Source: Longimonas halophila
GTDB lineage: Bacteria; Bacteroidota; Rhodothermia; Rhodothermales; Salinibacteraceae
Reading direction: 5' to 3'
DNA length: 64,000 nt
Assembly (NCBI RefSeq): GCF_002554705.1
Contig: NZ_PDEP01000003.1
Location: 268,883 to 332,882, forward strand
The translations under genes were made by a program, and so were the position numbers. Shown one piece after another: positions 1 to 8,407 of the stretch (within the stretch, counting starts at the first letter, position 1; every line of letters begins with the position of its first letter). The notes below the pieces were generated by a model. It did not search any database, had not been told where the DNA came from, and worked only from the letters and a program-made list of their open reading frames with translations.

Positions 1-53
1 CTCTTCCCTCGGGCCCAATTTGGGCGAATTTCCATACGGGCGCCGGGCTGGCT

Positions 54-488
54 TTAGGGGCTTTCATCGCTTTCGTAGAGCCGGATGCCGAGCACTGCGC
101 CCAGCCCCGCAGCTACGCAGCCCCCGAACACGTCGAAGAGAATTTGCACCGTGTAGTAGTTGTATCCCCATGCCTCCTGAAATTCGTAGATAAGCGCATC
201 GCTGGGGGGCTGCATGAACGATGGCGCCGGGTCGAAAAACACGCCCATGATAACGAGTACGAGCAGCACAAACTGCCGCGTAACGCCCACAATGAGCCCG
301 GTAATGATGCCCATCCGAGCGCCTTCGGTGCGCGGGATGGCGCGTCCTGAGGCGGGCTTCCAAAGGCGGATGAGCAATACACCTGCCGCGAAGGATCCGA
401 CGAAGCGGAGAACCATCGCATCCACAAAAATAAGGAGAAGGCCAAGGGAGGCACCGGAGACAAATGCGGCGCGACGTTCACTGGTCAT
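54..488 (-). CDS. Small integral membrane protein, unidentified
   Basis: The 144-residue product is mostly hydrophobic, with likely membrane spans near residues 5-25, 25-42, 58-85 and 112-138 and a short acidic tail. It should be an inner-membrane protein with three or four helices. I chose the ATG at 486-488 because the longer in-frame extension upstream is hydrophilic and His/Pro/Arg-rich and does not look like protein. Its size and layout resemble small DUF4199-like membrane proteins of Bacteroidota, but I see no diagnostic motif, so no function is assigned. It lies about 200 bp downstream of the metalloprotease gene on the same strand. Confidence 0.6.
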   Translation of the reverse strand: MTSERRAAFVSGASLGLLLIFVDAMVLRFVGSFAAGVLLIRLWKPASGRAIPRTEGARMGIITGLIVGVTRQFVLLVLVIMGVFFDPAPSFMQPPSDALIYEFQEAWGYNYYTVQILFDVFGGCVAAGLGAVLGIRLYESDESP

Positions 489-690
489 GTGGGGTGGGGC
501 TTGTGCAGAAGATGGAGCATCGATAACAAACAAGATGCATTCTTCAAATGCGAATGCACAGCGCATCAGATCGTAACCGATGTGCGATGGATGGAGTAGA
601 ATGGACGTGTGGGCGTGTCGAAGGATGGCTGGAAAGAAGAAGGTGTGGGTACTCTTTTGCACCTCCACACGTCCGCACCTCCTCACCTAA

Positions 691-3154
691 CTACAATGCC
701 TGGTCAATGCGCTCCAGGATGCCCTCAAGATGAATGCGAGTCATGCGGTCGGATACGTCGGCATCCAGCGCCTCGGTGATCTCGTCGCGCAGGAGCCGGA
801 GCTGATCGCGCACCAGCGGGCGGATGTCGGACTGGCTGATGTGCAGGTCGGCATTGAGCGGTGGATTGTCATTGCTGCCTACACGCAGATTGCCGGAGGC
901 GGGCGGCTCCCAGTGGTCGGCCTCGGCATCGTGCAGCAGGTGGTGGGCCTGCTCCAGGTACGCGCGCTGCATGTTGCGCCGATACGTGTCGATGGCTGCG
1001 CCCTGCTGCACCTCGCGCCAGACCATTGCCCGCGCGTCGTCGAGCATGTCGGCGGGGAGGTAGGTGTCCTCCCCAAGGAATGCCTCGTGCTCAATCATGC
1101 GAGCCAGGCGGGCGTGGTTGAGCAGGCGTTGCACGGCCAGCTCCTGGTAGGCGCGGATGCGCTCCACCGCACCTGCGTGCTCGATACGACGCAGCAGATC
1201 CATATCGAGCGCCCACTCAGGCGTCTGCAAAACATGCTCATCGATGAAGTCCATCGCCTTCTGCTGATACTCGGCCTCAATGGGCGTGTAGACCCAGCCC
1301 TCTTCGCCGTAGCGCTTATGATGCGTCCACGACCCGCCTACAGCCGAGGCCGCATGCTGCGCGTAGCGATTCCACTGCGTCAGGTTCTGCAGGTAGTGCG
1401 TCTCCAGCTCGTAGTAGTCGTCGCCCTCATCGAGCACCCAGTCCATCAGGTTTGTGGTCGCGGTGCGCAGGTTGCGCATGCCGTACTCGGCGGCTTCGAT
1501 GGGATCATCCGAGATGCCCTCTGTCATCCGGTACGGGTCCCATTCTTCATCCATGCCAAACTGGGCGGTGGCCGACCGGAACCACGGGTCGTCGGCCCGC
1601 TCCACGATCCATTCGTTCAGGGTGTCAAACTCGTCTTCGGGCGTGGTGGCCTCGGGAATCGGGCGGTAGCCCCACATGATGGCAAACTCATCCCACACGC
1701 CGGCGCGCCGCTCCGGCGAGACGCCATCGCCCGGCTGGGCCACGTAGTTGTAGCGCGTGCGTCCAACCGACGAGGCCGAGTGCCCGCGTTCCTCCACAAA
1801 AGTGGGACTGCGAAGCGAATCAACCGGATACACGAAGTTGGCGCGCTGGTTGTGCGGCAGGCCCAGTGCGTGGGCCATCTCGTGCGAGACGACATAGCGC
1901 AGCGCCTCGCCCAGGTCTTCTTCGGCCAGCTCGTCGGTCTGGAACTCCGGGTTTGCGGTGGCCACCTGCGAGATGAGCCACCAGCGCAGCCGCTCGTCGA
2001 GGCCCTCGTATATGTTCATGTGGGCGCGGATGACCTCGCCGGAGCGCGGGTCGACTACATCGCCCCCGGCGTTGGCCGAGCGCACAGGCGTGGCCACATG
2101 GCGAATGACGTTATAGCGCGCATCCAACAGACTAAACTCGGGGTCCTCCGCTTCGGTGGGGGCCACTTTTACATCGAGTGCGTTCTTGAATCCGGCTTTT
2201 TCGAAGGCATCGTCCCACTCCATGATGCCCGCTTTGTAGTAAGGAATCCACCGTTCGGGTGTGGCCGGATCGATGTACCACACGATGGGCTCCTTGGGCT
2301 CCACAAGCTCGCCTCGCTCAAACGCCTCCATGTCGCTGGGCTCCAGCCGAAAGCGCCGCAGGTATTGCACGGGACGCACGCCCTGGAAGTCGCGTGAGTA
2401 GTCGGTCTGGGTGACGGTGATGTACGTGACGCGCTCGTCGGCCAGGCGCGGCATCATCGGCTCCTCGGGCAGCAGAATCATCGAGTGGTTGATGGCGAAG
2501 GAGACGGTGCCGCCGCGCTCGTTCGACGGGGGATTCGCAGCGTCGTACGAGCGCACCGCACGGATCTCGATGTTCTCGGGGAAGCTGCGCGTCCATTCGA
2601 GCCAGCTGCGGTCGCGGGCATAGCTGCGCACTTCCATTTCGGAGCGCTGCCACTCGGGTAGCGAAAACGATGGATGGTCGCCCATGTACAGATCCGTCAC
2701 GTCGATGACCGACGCCCCGTTGCGCGTCAGTTCAACCGGGAAGCTGGCAATGACGGGCGCAAAGTTCGAGTTCTGCACGGCCTGATGCACGTTGTCGCTT
2801 TCGTTGGCAGTGGTGCTGTGCGACTGGGTGCGCAGGTAGATGTGATTGCCCCGCGCTTCCCACTGCACCACCATGTTCTGGTTGAGGCGTCCGCCCCCGT
2901 TGGCGAGTCCGTCTTGGGCCTGGGCGTAGCGGCTCATCACAGCCATGTCGCGCCCCAGCAGGGAATCGGGAATCTCGAACAGGATGCGGTCGTCCAGTTC
3001 GTACACCGTGAAGAGCCCCTCCTCGGCCTCGGCCCCGCGCAGGTCGGCGTTGGTCAGGGCTTGCGCGTTGACGCTGTGCGGATGCAGCCCCCCCCCCGGC
3101 AAGTCCGAGCATGAGTAGCAGGAACGCTGTAGCGTGTCGTATCCAGTAGACCAT
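691..3154 (-). CDS. Secreted zinc metalloprotease (DUF5117/DUF4953-like), frameshifted in the signal peptide
   Basis: The protein is about 820 aa when read across the frameshift. A metzincin-type zinc site HEMAHALGLPH (HExxHxxGxxH) lies near residue 424, with a possible Met-turn (IMWGY) about 65 residues later. Size and motif fit the large zinc-dependent metalloproteases with DUF5117/DUF4953 domains that are common in Bacteroidota. The body of the gene is open from about 3087 down to 691, but no signal peptide is in that frame. The start MVYWIRHATAFLLLMLGLAG, at 3152-3154, is in another frame and enters a run of ten C on the + strand (3088-3097). With nine G in the coding strand the signal peptide joins the body exactly and gives a good cleavage site (VNAQA-LT). 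This is either a sequencing error, a recent mutation or a phase-variable tract. The product should be periplasmic or secreted. Confidence 0.75.
3088..3097. repeat. Homopolymer of ten C/G causing the frameshift
   Basis: There are ten consecutive C on the + strand, so ten G in the metalloprotease coding strand, inside the sequence for the signal peptide. Ten G puts the signal peptide and the enzyme in different frames; nine (or twelve) would restore one reading frame. Confidence 0.9.
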
Positions 3155-3366
3155 GATGCCAAAACGATGAGAGGCGGGGATGACAAAACACATTGTTCAC
3201 AATCACGCGATTGCATCCGCCAAACGCAATGGATTGATGCCGAGGAGCGCCCATTCGTGACACGGAACTGTGTAACGCGTGCAGGGCGGGTTCCTACTGT
3301 AACAAAACAGTGAACCGCGCATTTGACGGACATGCATATACCCTATCGTTTTCCGAACCGAGCACC

Positions 3367-4494
3367 GTGAAGCATTTTCTTGCCCTTCTCTGTTGTCTGT
3401 GTCTGAGCGGCAGTCTGGTTTCAACGGCGGATGCACAGCGCATCGCCAAGTACGGCGCTGATTTCCTGGCGGGCGGCGTGGATGCCCGTGCCCTGGGTAT
3501 GGGCGGCGCGTACGTGGCACACGCCGAGGAGGTGAGCGCCGGCTACTGGAATCCAGCCGGACTGAGCCACCTTACGCATCCCGAACTGTCGTACATGCAT
3601 GTGGAGCGCTTTGCCGGGGCGGTGTCGTTCGACTATGCCGCCGGCGCACTGCCCATTAGCGACCGCTCGGCGCTGGGCCTATCTGTCTTTCGAAGCGGTG
3701 TGAACGACATTGTGAACACGCTGAATGCGTGGGATCCGAACCCAGTGGTAGGCCCGCCCCGCCCACGACCGAACTACGAGAGCCTCATCACCACGTTTTC
3801 GGCAGCCGACTGGGCGCTGTTCGTCAGCTACAGCCGCACGCTGAGCGACGACTGGTCGGTGGGCGTCAACTTTAAGGGCATCCGCCGCACTATTGGCGAT
3901 TTTGCGGATGCGTGGGGTTACAGCATGGATGTGGGCGCGCAGTGGCGCTCGGAGCGCTACCGCCTGGGCGTCACGGTGCAAGACCTCTCGACCATGCTGC
4001 AGAGCTGGAGCATCAACGAATCCGCCTTTGCGATTGACGACGTAGATCCGGATACGGGCGATCCGTTTACTTTTGAGAAGGTGTTCGGCCAGGACCTGCC
4101 TACCGGCGGCACTGCGCTGGTCCTCCCGGTGGTGCGGCTCGGCTCGGGCGCCGTCTGGCCGGTGGGTCGGCACTCGGTCACGCTCGGGCTGGATACGGAC
4201 ATCGCGTTCGACGGCCAGCAGGCATTTGCGCCGAACATTGGCGATGTGTCGTTTCATCCGCGGGTGGGCGGGGCGTTCTCGTATGCGGGCGTGGCGGAAC
4301 TGCGCGCGGGCATCAGCCGCGTGCAAACGGGCGACGACATCGGCCTCGACATCACGCCCTCCATTGGCGCCGGACTCACGCTGAATCAGGTGGCGCTGGA
4401 CGTCAGTTTTGGCGACTTTGCCGGGCTCACCGCGCAGGACCTGGGCTATTCGTATCGCATCTCGGCCCGCGTACGGTTTGAGCCGCCGGAGTGA
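3367..4494 (+). CDS. PorV/PorQ-family outer-membrane beta-barrel protein
   Basis: The product is about 375 aa with a signal peptide (VKHFLALLCCLCLSGSLVST, then ADAQ) and the N-terminal pattern FLAGGVDARALGMGGAYVAH followed by GYWNPAGL. That pattern is typical of the PorV/PorQ/UPF0164 barrel family, in which PorV members serve as shuttle or anchor for type IX secretion substrates. The rest alternates short polar and hydrophobic strands, as in a beta-barrel, and it ends RVRFEPPE. I prefer the GTG at 3367 because it starts directly at the signal peptide; an ATG at 3310 would add 19 hydrophilic residues. It is divergent from the metalloprotease, with about 210 bp between them. The family call is good; whether it is the true PorV of a T9SS or a paralogue cannot be decided here. 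Confidence 0.65.
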   Translation: MKHFLALLCCLCLSGSLVSTADAQRIAKYGADFLAGGVDARALGMGGAYVAHAEEVSAGYWNPAGLSHLTHPELSYMHVERFAGAVSFDYAAGALPISDRSALGLSVFRSGVNDIVNTLNAWDPNPVVGPPRPRPNYESLITTFSAADWALFVSYSRTLSDDWSVGVNFKGIRRTIGDFADAWGYSMDVGAQWRSERYRLGVTVQDLSTMLQSWSINESAFAIDDVDPDTGDPFTFEKVFGQDLPTGGTALVLPVVRLGSGAVWPVGRHSVTLGLDTDIAFDGQQAFAPNIGDVSFHPRVGGAFSYAGVAELRAGISRVQTGDDIGLDITPSIGAGLTLNQVALDVSFGDFAGLTAQDLGYSYRISARVRFEPPE

Positions 4495-4590
4495 GATGGG
4501 GGTGGAGGGATGGACGGATGGATGATAGAAACGCTGGGGACGTCCGCTCAACCGAGGGCTTGGCGCAGTTGTGGACCACACACGTCACCT

Positions 4591-4774
4591 CGTCGCAAGG
4601 CTCTGTGATACTGTGAGATTACCCATAGGACCTGGCACCGACGGTCCCCCGTCGGTGTGCAATGGCAGCGGACGCTCCTGCGTCCGACCCGCAGCGTCGC
4701 ATCTATTCTGTTATGTCTTTGTTGGGGACGCAAGCGATGCCGATAGCGTTCAGTAAAAGTTACCCGGTTATAGG
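4591..4774 (+). repeat. Dispersed repeat, copy 1 (matches 7782-7969 inverted)
   Basis: This stretch aligns with the reverse complement of 7782-7969 over about 185 bp with visibly high identity. It starts with CGTCGCAAGGC and includes two hairpins: CACCGACGG-TCCC-CCGTCGGTG at 4636-4657 and CGGACGC-TCCT-GCGTCCG at 4669-4686. The right end diverges from copy 2 after the block GTTACCCGG, so this copy looks truncated. It fills most of the 434-bp gap between the barrel gene and recG. I see no coding potential. Confidence 0.75.
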
Positions 4775-4928
4775 CGCTCTGCACACCGCCATGCAGCACA
4801 CAACCATTGCCTGCTGCATCCATTCGCGTGTGGCCGCTTTCTACGCGGCATCCACGAACCTGTAGGGGATGCATCCGGTTTGCGCGGGTGACCGTTTGTC
4901 TGTCGCATCCCCCTGAACACACCAGCCC

Positions 4929-7028
4929 ATGAACACCGACATTCTGGAGCGCGAGGTGCAGTATCTGAAGGGCGTGGGGCCGAAGCGCGCCGATGCCTGG
5001 GCGGAAGCCCACGGCGTGCGCACCGTGCACGACATGCTGCATTTCTACCCGCGTCGTTACCTCGACCGCTCCACCACCACCGGCGTGCGCGATCTGCGCG
5101 AGGGCGACGCCGCCACTGTGATGGGCACCGTGCAGTCGGGCAACGTGGTGCCGGGCAAAAGCAATAAGCGCTTCGAGTTGATCCTTGAGGATGCCGAGGG
5201 CCAGCGCATGAAGGGCGTCTGGTTTCAGGGGCTCTGGTGGATTCGCAACACGTTCGAGGTCGGCGAGCGCGTGGCCCTGCACGGCACGGTGCAGAAGTAC
5301 GGACGCTGGTTCTCGATGACGCATCCCGACTTCGACCGCCTGAGCGACGAGGCCGCCGCCCTCGACACCGGGCGCATTGTGGGGCTGTATCCGGGCGGAC
5401 AGGCTATGGAGGCGGTGGGCCTCACCAGCCGCTCCATTCGGCGCATCATCTACCGCTTCTTTAAGGAGCACGGCCTGAAGCTGGGCGAGCCGCTCCCCGA
5501 CTGGATGACCGAGCAGTACGGCCTGATGGAGGGCCGCGTGGCGTTGCGCGCCATTCACTTCCCCAAAAGTCAGGAGGAGCGCGCGCAGGCGGTGCAGCGC
5601 CTCAAGTTCGAGGAGCTGTTCTACATCCAGCTGCTACTGGCCATCACGCGGCACGAGCGGCAGGAGATCGCGGGCCCCACGTTCGATCCTCCGGGTTCGC
5701 TCACCACGCAGTTTGCAACAGACGTGCTGCCGTTTGAGCTTACGGAGGCCCAGAAGCGCGCCGTGCGCGAGATCGTAGCCGACACGCAGACCGGCATCCA
5801 GATGAACCGCCTCGTGCAGGGCGATGTGGGCAGCGGCAAAACCGTCGTCGCGGTGCTCGCTATCTTGCAGGCGTACGACAGCGGCTACCAGAGCGCCTTC
5901 ATGGCACCAACCGAGATTCTGGCCGAGCAGCACGCCAACAGCCTCGCCGAGTATCTGGCGCCGCTCGACCTGCAGCCCACGCTCCTCACCGGCAGTCAGT
6001 CTAAGACCGAACGCGAGGCGGCCCTCGCATCCGTGGCGGAGGGCGCAACGCCCGTGGCCGTGGGCACGCACGCGCTCATCCAGGACAACGTAGCGTTCGA
6101 CCGCCTGGGGCTGGCCGTGGTCGATGAGCAGCACCGTTTTGGCGTGATGCAGCGCGCGGAGATGTTCGAGAAGGGCGATCGTCCGCACATGCTGCTCATG
6201 ACCGCCACGCCCATCCCGCGCTCCCTGGCCATGACGCTCTACGGCGATCTCGACGTCTCCAAAATCGATGAGATGCCTGCCGGGCGCAAGCCCGTAACCA
6301 CGGTCATGCGTCGCGAGAAGCAACGCGATGATGTGTACGCGTTCATCCGCGAGCGCCTGCAGGCGGGCGAGCAGGCCTACGTGGTGTATCCGCTTGTGGA
6401 AGAGAGCGAAAAGCTCGACCTCAAAGATGCCGAAAGCGGCTATGCCACGCTGCAAGCCCAGTTTCCAGACTTCAATGTTGGACTCGTACACGGACGCATG
6501 GCCTCCGACGAAAAAGACCGTACCATGCGCGCCTTTAAAGCGGGCGAGCTCGACATTCTCGTGTCCACCACCGTCATCGAGGTGGGCGTGGATGTACCGG
6601 GCGCAACCATTATGCTCATTGAGCACGCCGAGCGGTTTGGACTCAGCCAGTTGCATCAGCTGCGCGGACGCGTGGGCCGCAGCGATCAGCAGAGCTACTG
6701 CATCCTCATGGCCGGCTATAAGCAATCGGCCGAGGCCAAGCAGCGCCTGGCGGCCATGACGCGCACCACCGACGGCTTCGAGATTAGCGAAGAGGACCTG
6801 CGCATCCGCGGGGCCGGCGACTTCTTCGGCACGCGCCAGAGCGGCATGCCCGAACTGAAGCTGGCCGACATCACCGAAGACACCGACGCCCTCGAAACCG
6901 CCCGCAACGCCGCCACCGCCCTCATCACCCGCGACCCCGAGCTTTCCGACGAGGCCCACGCGGCGCTCCGCACCTACTTCGACCGCTACTACGCCGACCA
7001 GTCCATGGGCTTCTTGCGCGTCGGGTAG
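4929..7028 (+). CDS. recG: ATP-dependent DNA helicase RecG
   Basis: The protein is 699 aa, a normal length for RecG, which remodels stalled replication forks and Holliday junctions. The N-terminal wedge/OB region begins with LKGVGPKRADAW (residues about 14-25). The helicase core follows: Walker A GDVGSGKT near 298, Walker B-type VVDEQHRFG near 397, motif III MTATPIPRSLAMTLYGDLDV, and motifs V-VI with VIEVGVDVPGA and QLHQLRGRVGRS. The RecG-specific tail RIRGAGDFFGTRQSG is present. The ATG at 4929 starts directly before the conserved N-terminus. It stands alone, preceded by a repeat element. Confidence 0.97.
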   Translation: MNTDILEREVQYLKGVGPKRADAWAEAHGVRTVHDMLHFYPRRYLDRSTTTGVRDLREGDAATVMGTVQSGNVVPGKSNKRFELILEDAEGQRMKGVWFQGLWWIRNTFEVGERVALHGTVQKYGRWFSMTHPDFDRLSDEAAALDTGRIVGLYPGGQAMEAVGLTSRSIRRIIYRFFKEHGLKLGEPLPDWMTEQYGLMEGRVALRAIHFPKSQEERAQAVQRLKFEELFYIQLLLAITRHERQEIAGPTFDPPGSLTTQFATDVLPFELTEAQKRAVREIVADTQTGIQMNRLVQGDVGSGKTVVAVLAILQAYDSGYQSAFMAPTEILAEQHANSLAEYLAPLDLQPTLLTGSQSKTEREAALASVAEGATPVAVGTHALIQDNVAFDRLGLAVVDEQHRFGVMQRAEMFEKGDRPHMLLMTATPIPRSLAMTLYGDLDVSKIDEMPAGRKPVTTVMRREKQRDDVYAFIRERLQAGEQAYVVYPLVEESEKLDLKDAESGYATLQAQFPDFNVGLVHGRMASDEKDRTMRAFKAGELDILVSTTVIEVGVDVPGATIMLIEHAERFGLSQLHQLRGRVGRSDQQSYCILMAGYKQSAEAKQRLAAMTRTTDGFEISEEDLRIRGAGDFFGTRQSGMPELKLADITEDTDALETARNAATALITRDPELSDEAHAALRTYFDRYYADQSMGFLRVG

Positions 7029-7163
7029 ACCACACTTCGTGTAAGCACATCCCTGATTCTTGCGTCCGGAATGCCCCGATTTTGGAAGTGCTTCGGGATC
7101 CCCATTGCTGCATCGAGGGTTTTGTTTGTTCACCTACGTTCGCATCAACCTACGGTGACGACC

Positions 7164-7451
7164 ATGCCCGAAGAAACCCTGTTCGAAACAGAGCACACGT
7201 CCACGCGCGCCGAAGCCGCCGCCTACCTGCGCGCCCTCGCCGACAAGCTCGATGCCGATGGCACCGTGCACCTGTCCGGCGGCCCCAACACGCTTGACCT
7301 GACGATCCCCGAGCGCTTCGAGTTCGAGGTGAAGGCTGAGCGCGAAACGTCGCGCTCCGGCGGTACTCCCGAGCTGAGCCTGGAACTGGAGTTTGAGTGG
7401 AAGGAAGGGGCCGAAACCGAAGCTGGGGGCGGCACCCTCGAAATTACGTAG
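7164..7451 (+). CDS. Amphi-Trp domain protein
   Basis: This is a 95-aa acidic protein. The core LFETEHTSTRAEAAAYLRAL followed by ADKLDADGTVHLSGG and a beta-rich second half ending in LELEFEWKEG matches the amphi-Trp domain (TIGR04354), a small domain found widely in halophilic archaea and bacteria with no established role. I chose the ATG at 7164 because conservation starts at once after it and the upstream extension is non-coding in character. It lies about 135 bp downstream of recG on the same strand. Confidence 0.8.
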   Translation: MPEETLFETEHTSTRAEAAAYLRALADKLDADGTVHLSGGPNTLDLTIPERFEFEVKAERETSRSGGTPELSLELEFEWKEGAETEAGGGTLEIT

Positions 7452-7716
7452 AAGGAAAAACAGAGGACCCGTGCTCGCCCGTCTATGCATCCGCGCCTCG
7501 CACGTGCGGATGCGATGCCACGGGCGAGCCGGGCGTCTTGGGATAGTAGGTCTTGCGTTCCAACGAACACACCGTCCGCATCCCCACTTCTTCGCCTCGG
7601 CTGTCCGTCTTGTCTGCTTGCCCGTTTCTCTGCGTGCATCTCCGTCGTGGCATCCTGCCAATCATCGTTCGGTAGGTCCGCAGGCCAGTCGGGCGGGGCA
7701 GAGCCCCTAAAAAGTG

Positions 7717-7969
7717 CGTCGCAAGGCAATATAAGGTTCTGAGATTAGCCGCCGCACGCTGCGACGCTCGCCCACAGAGATTTCCCATAGCCGGGTAACT
7801 TGTGCCGAAGGCTATCTGCACCGCTTGTGTCCCCAACGGAACAATATGCCCGAATAGGTTCGAGGCTGCTGGTCGGACGCAGGAGCGTCCTCTGCCCCAT
7901 CGCACCGACGGGGGAGCGTCGGTGCCAGGTCTTTTGATGAATCTTACAATCGTACAAGGCCTTGCGACG
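7717..7969 (-). mobile_element. MITE-like non-coding element with 11-bp inverted ends
   Basis: This 253-bp segment starts with CGTCGCAAGGC (7717-7727) and ends with its exact reverse complement GCCTTGCGACG (7959-7969). Inside are the hairpins GGACGC-AGGA-GCGTCC (7875-7890) and GCACCGACG/CGTCGGTGC (7902-7925). Most of it (7782-7969) is repeated, inverted, at 4591-4774. There is no ORF of its own. The structure fits a miniature inverted-repeat element or a related REP-like family. No target-site duplication was obvious. Confidence 0.6.
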
Positions 7970-8037
7970 AGCGTATGCAAAGAATCCTGTGCCGGGGCCC
8001 GCTTGCATCCTCAGCGGTCACCCTCGGCGGTCTGTGC

Positions 8038-8085
8038 GTATCCACCCCTCAGCCGCTGGCGCGACAGCTCCCCTCTCCAGGGGAG
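8038..8085 (+). repeat. REP-like repeat, copy 1 (inverted copy at 30992-31039)
   Basis: A block of about 48 bp, GTATCCACCCCTCAG followed by a short variable part and GCTCCCCTCTCCAGGGGAGC, is present again in reverse complement at 30992-31039 with only a few differences. The second half is a perfect hairpin-forming palindrome. Confidence 0.8.
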
Positions 8086-8296
8086 CGGGGTGGGGCTTGT
8101 CTTTTGCTCCTCGCACTTCAAGATCATCCTGACGACTGTGGAGGACAGATCTCAACGCCTACCTCGCAACGTTGGGCACGACCTTCGGTGGAGAGCGCTG
8201 GATCCCGGATCAAGTCCGGGATGACGTGACCTGAAAGACGCTCCCTTCGCTGGGGCCGGCTTGCCTCCCCAACAAAAGGACGGGGCAGAATCCCAC

Positions 8297-8366
8297 GGGG
8301 CAGAGCCCCTGAAGAGTGCGTTGCAAGGCAGAGGGGCCGCAGGTCATGCTGGTTGTGCCTTGCGAC
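8297..8366 (+). repeat. Short repeat with IR GTTGCAAGGC/GCCTTGCGAC
   Basis: The sequence GGGGCAGAGCCCCT (8297-8310) is followed by GCGTTGCAAGGC (8318-8329) and, 27 bp later, GCCTTGCGAC (8357-8366), which can pair with it. The same order GGGGCAGAGCCCCT plus GCGTCGCAAGGC is found at 7695-7727, so this looks like an internally deleted relative of the element at 7717-7969. Confidence 0.55.
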
Positions 8367-8407
8367 GAGCGGGCATTCAGGGGTTGACAGAGCACTACGG
8401 TAAGCAC

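Larger units (their letters stand above)
7452..8407. other. 956-bp non-coding stretch packed with dispersed repeats
   Basis: I see no gene here. It holds a MITE-like element (7717-7969), the block GGGGCAGAGCCCCT twice (7695-7708 and 8297-8310), each followed by a GCGT(C/T)GCAAGGC motif, a REP-like block with CCCCTCTCCAGGGG (8038-8085), and short hairpins. The two flanking genes converge on it, so it is a 3'-3' intergenic region where repeats are tolerated. Confidence 0.8.

Noticed and set aside
730..2397. Long open frame on the + strand
   Set aside because: It is exactly antisense to the metalloprotease, its translation is Val/Gly/His/Arg-rich without motifs, and it is a usual artefact of high-GC DNA.
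4548..5558. Minus-strand frame overlapping the recG start and the repeat
   Set aside because: Its C-terminal half lies in a non-coding repeat and its N-terminal half is antisense to recG.
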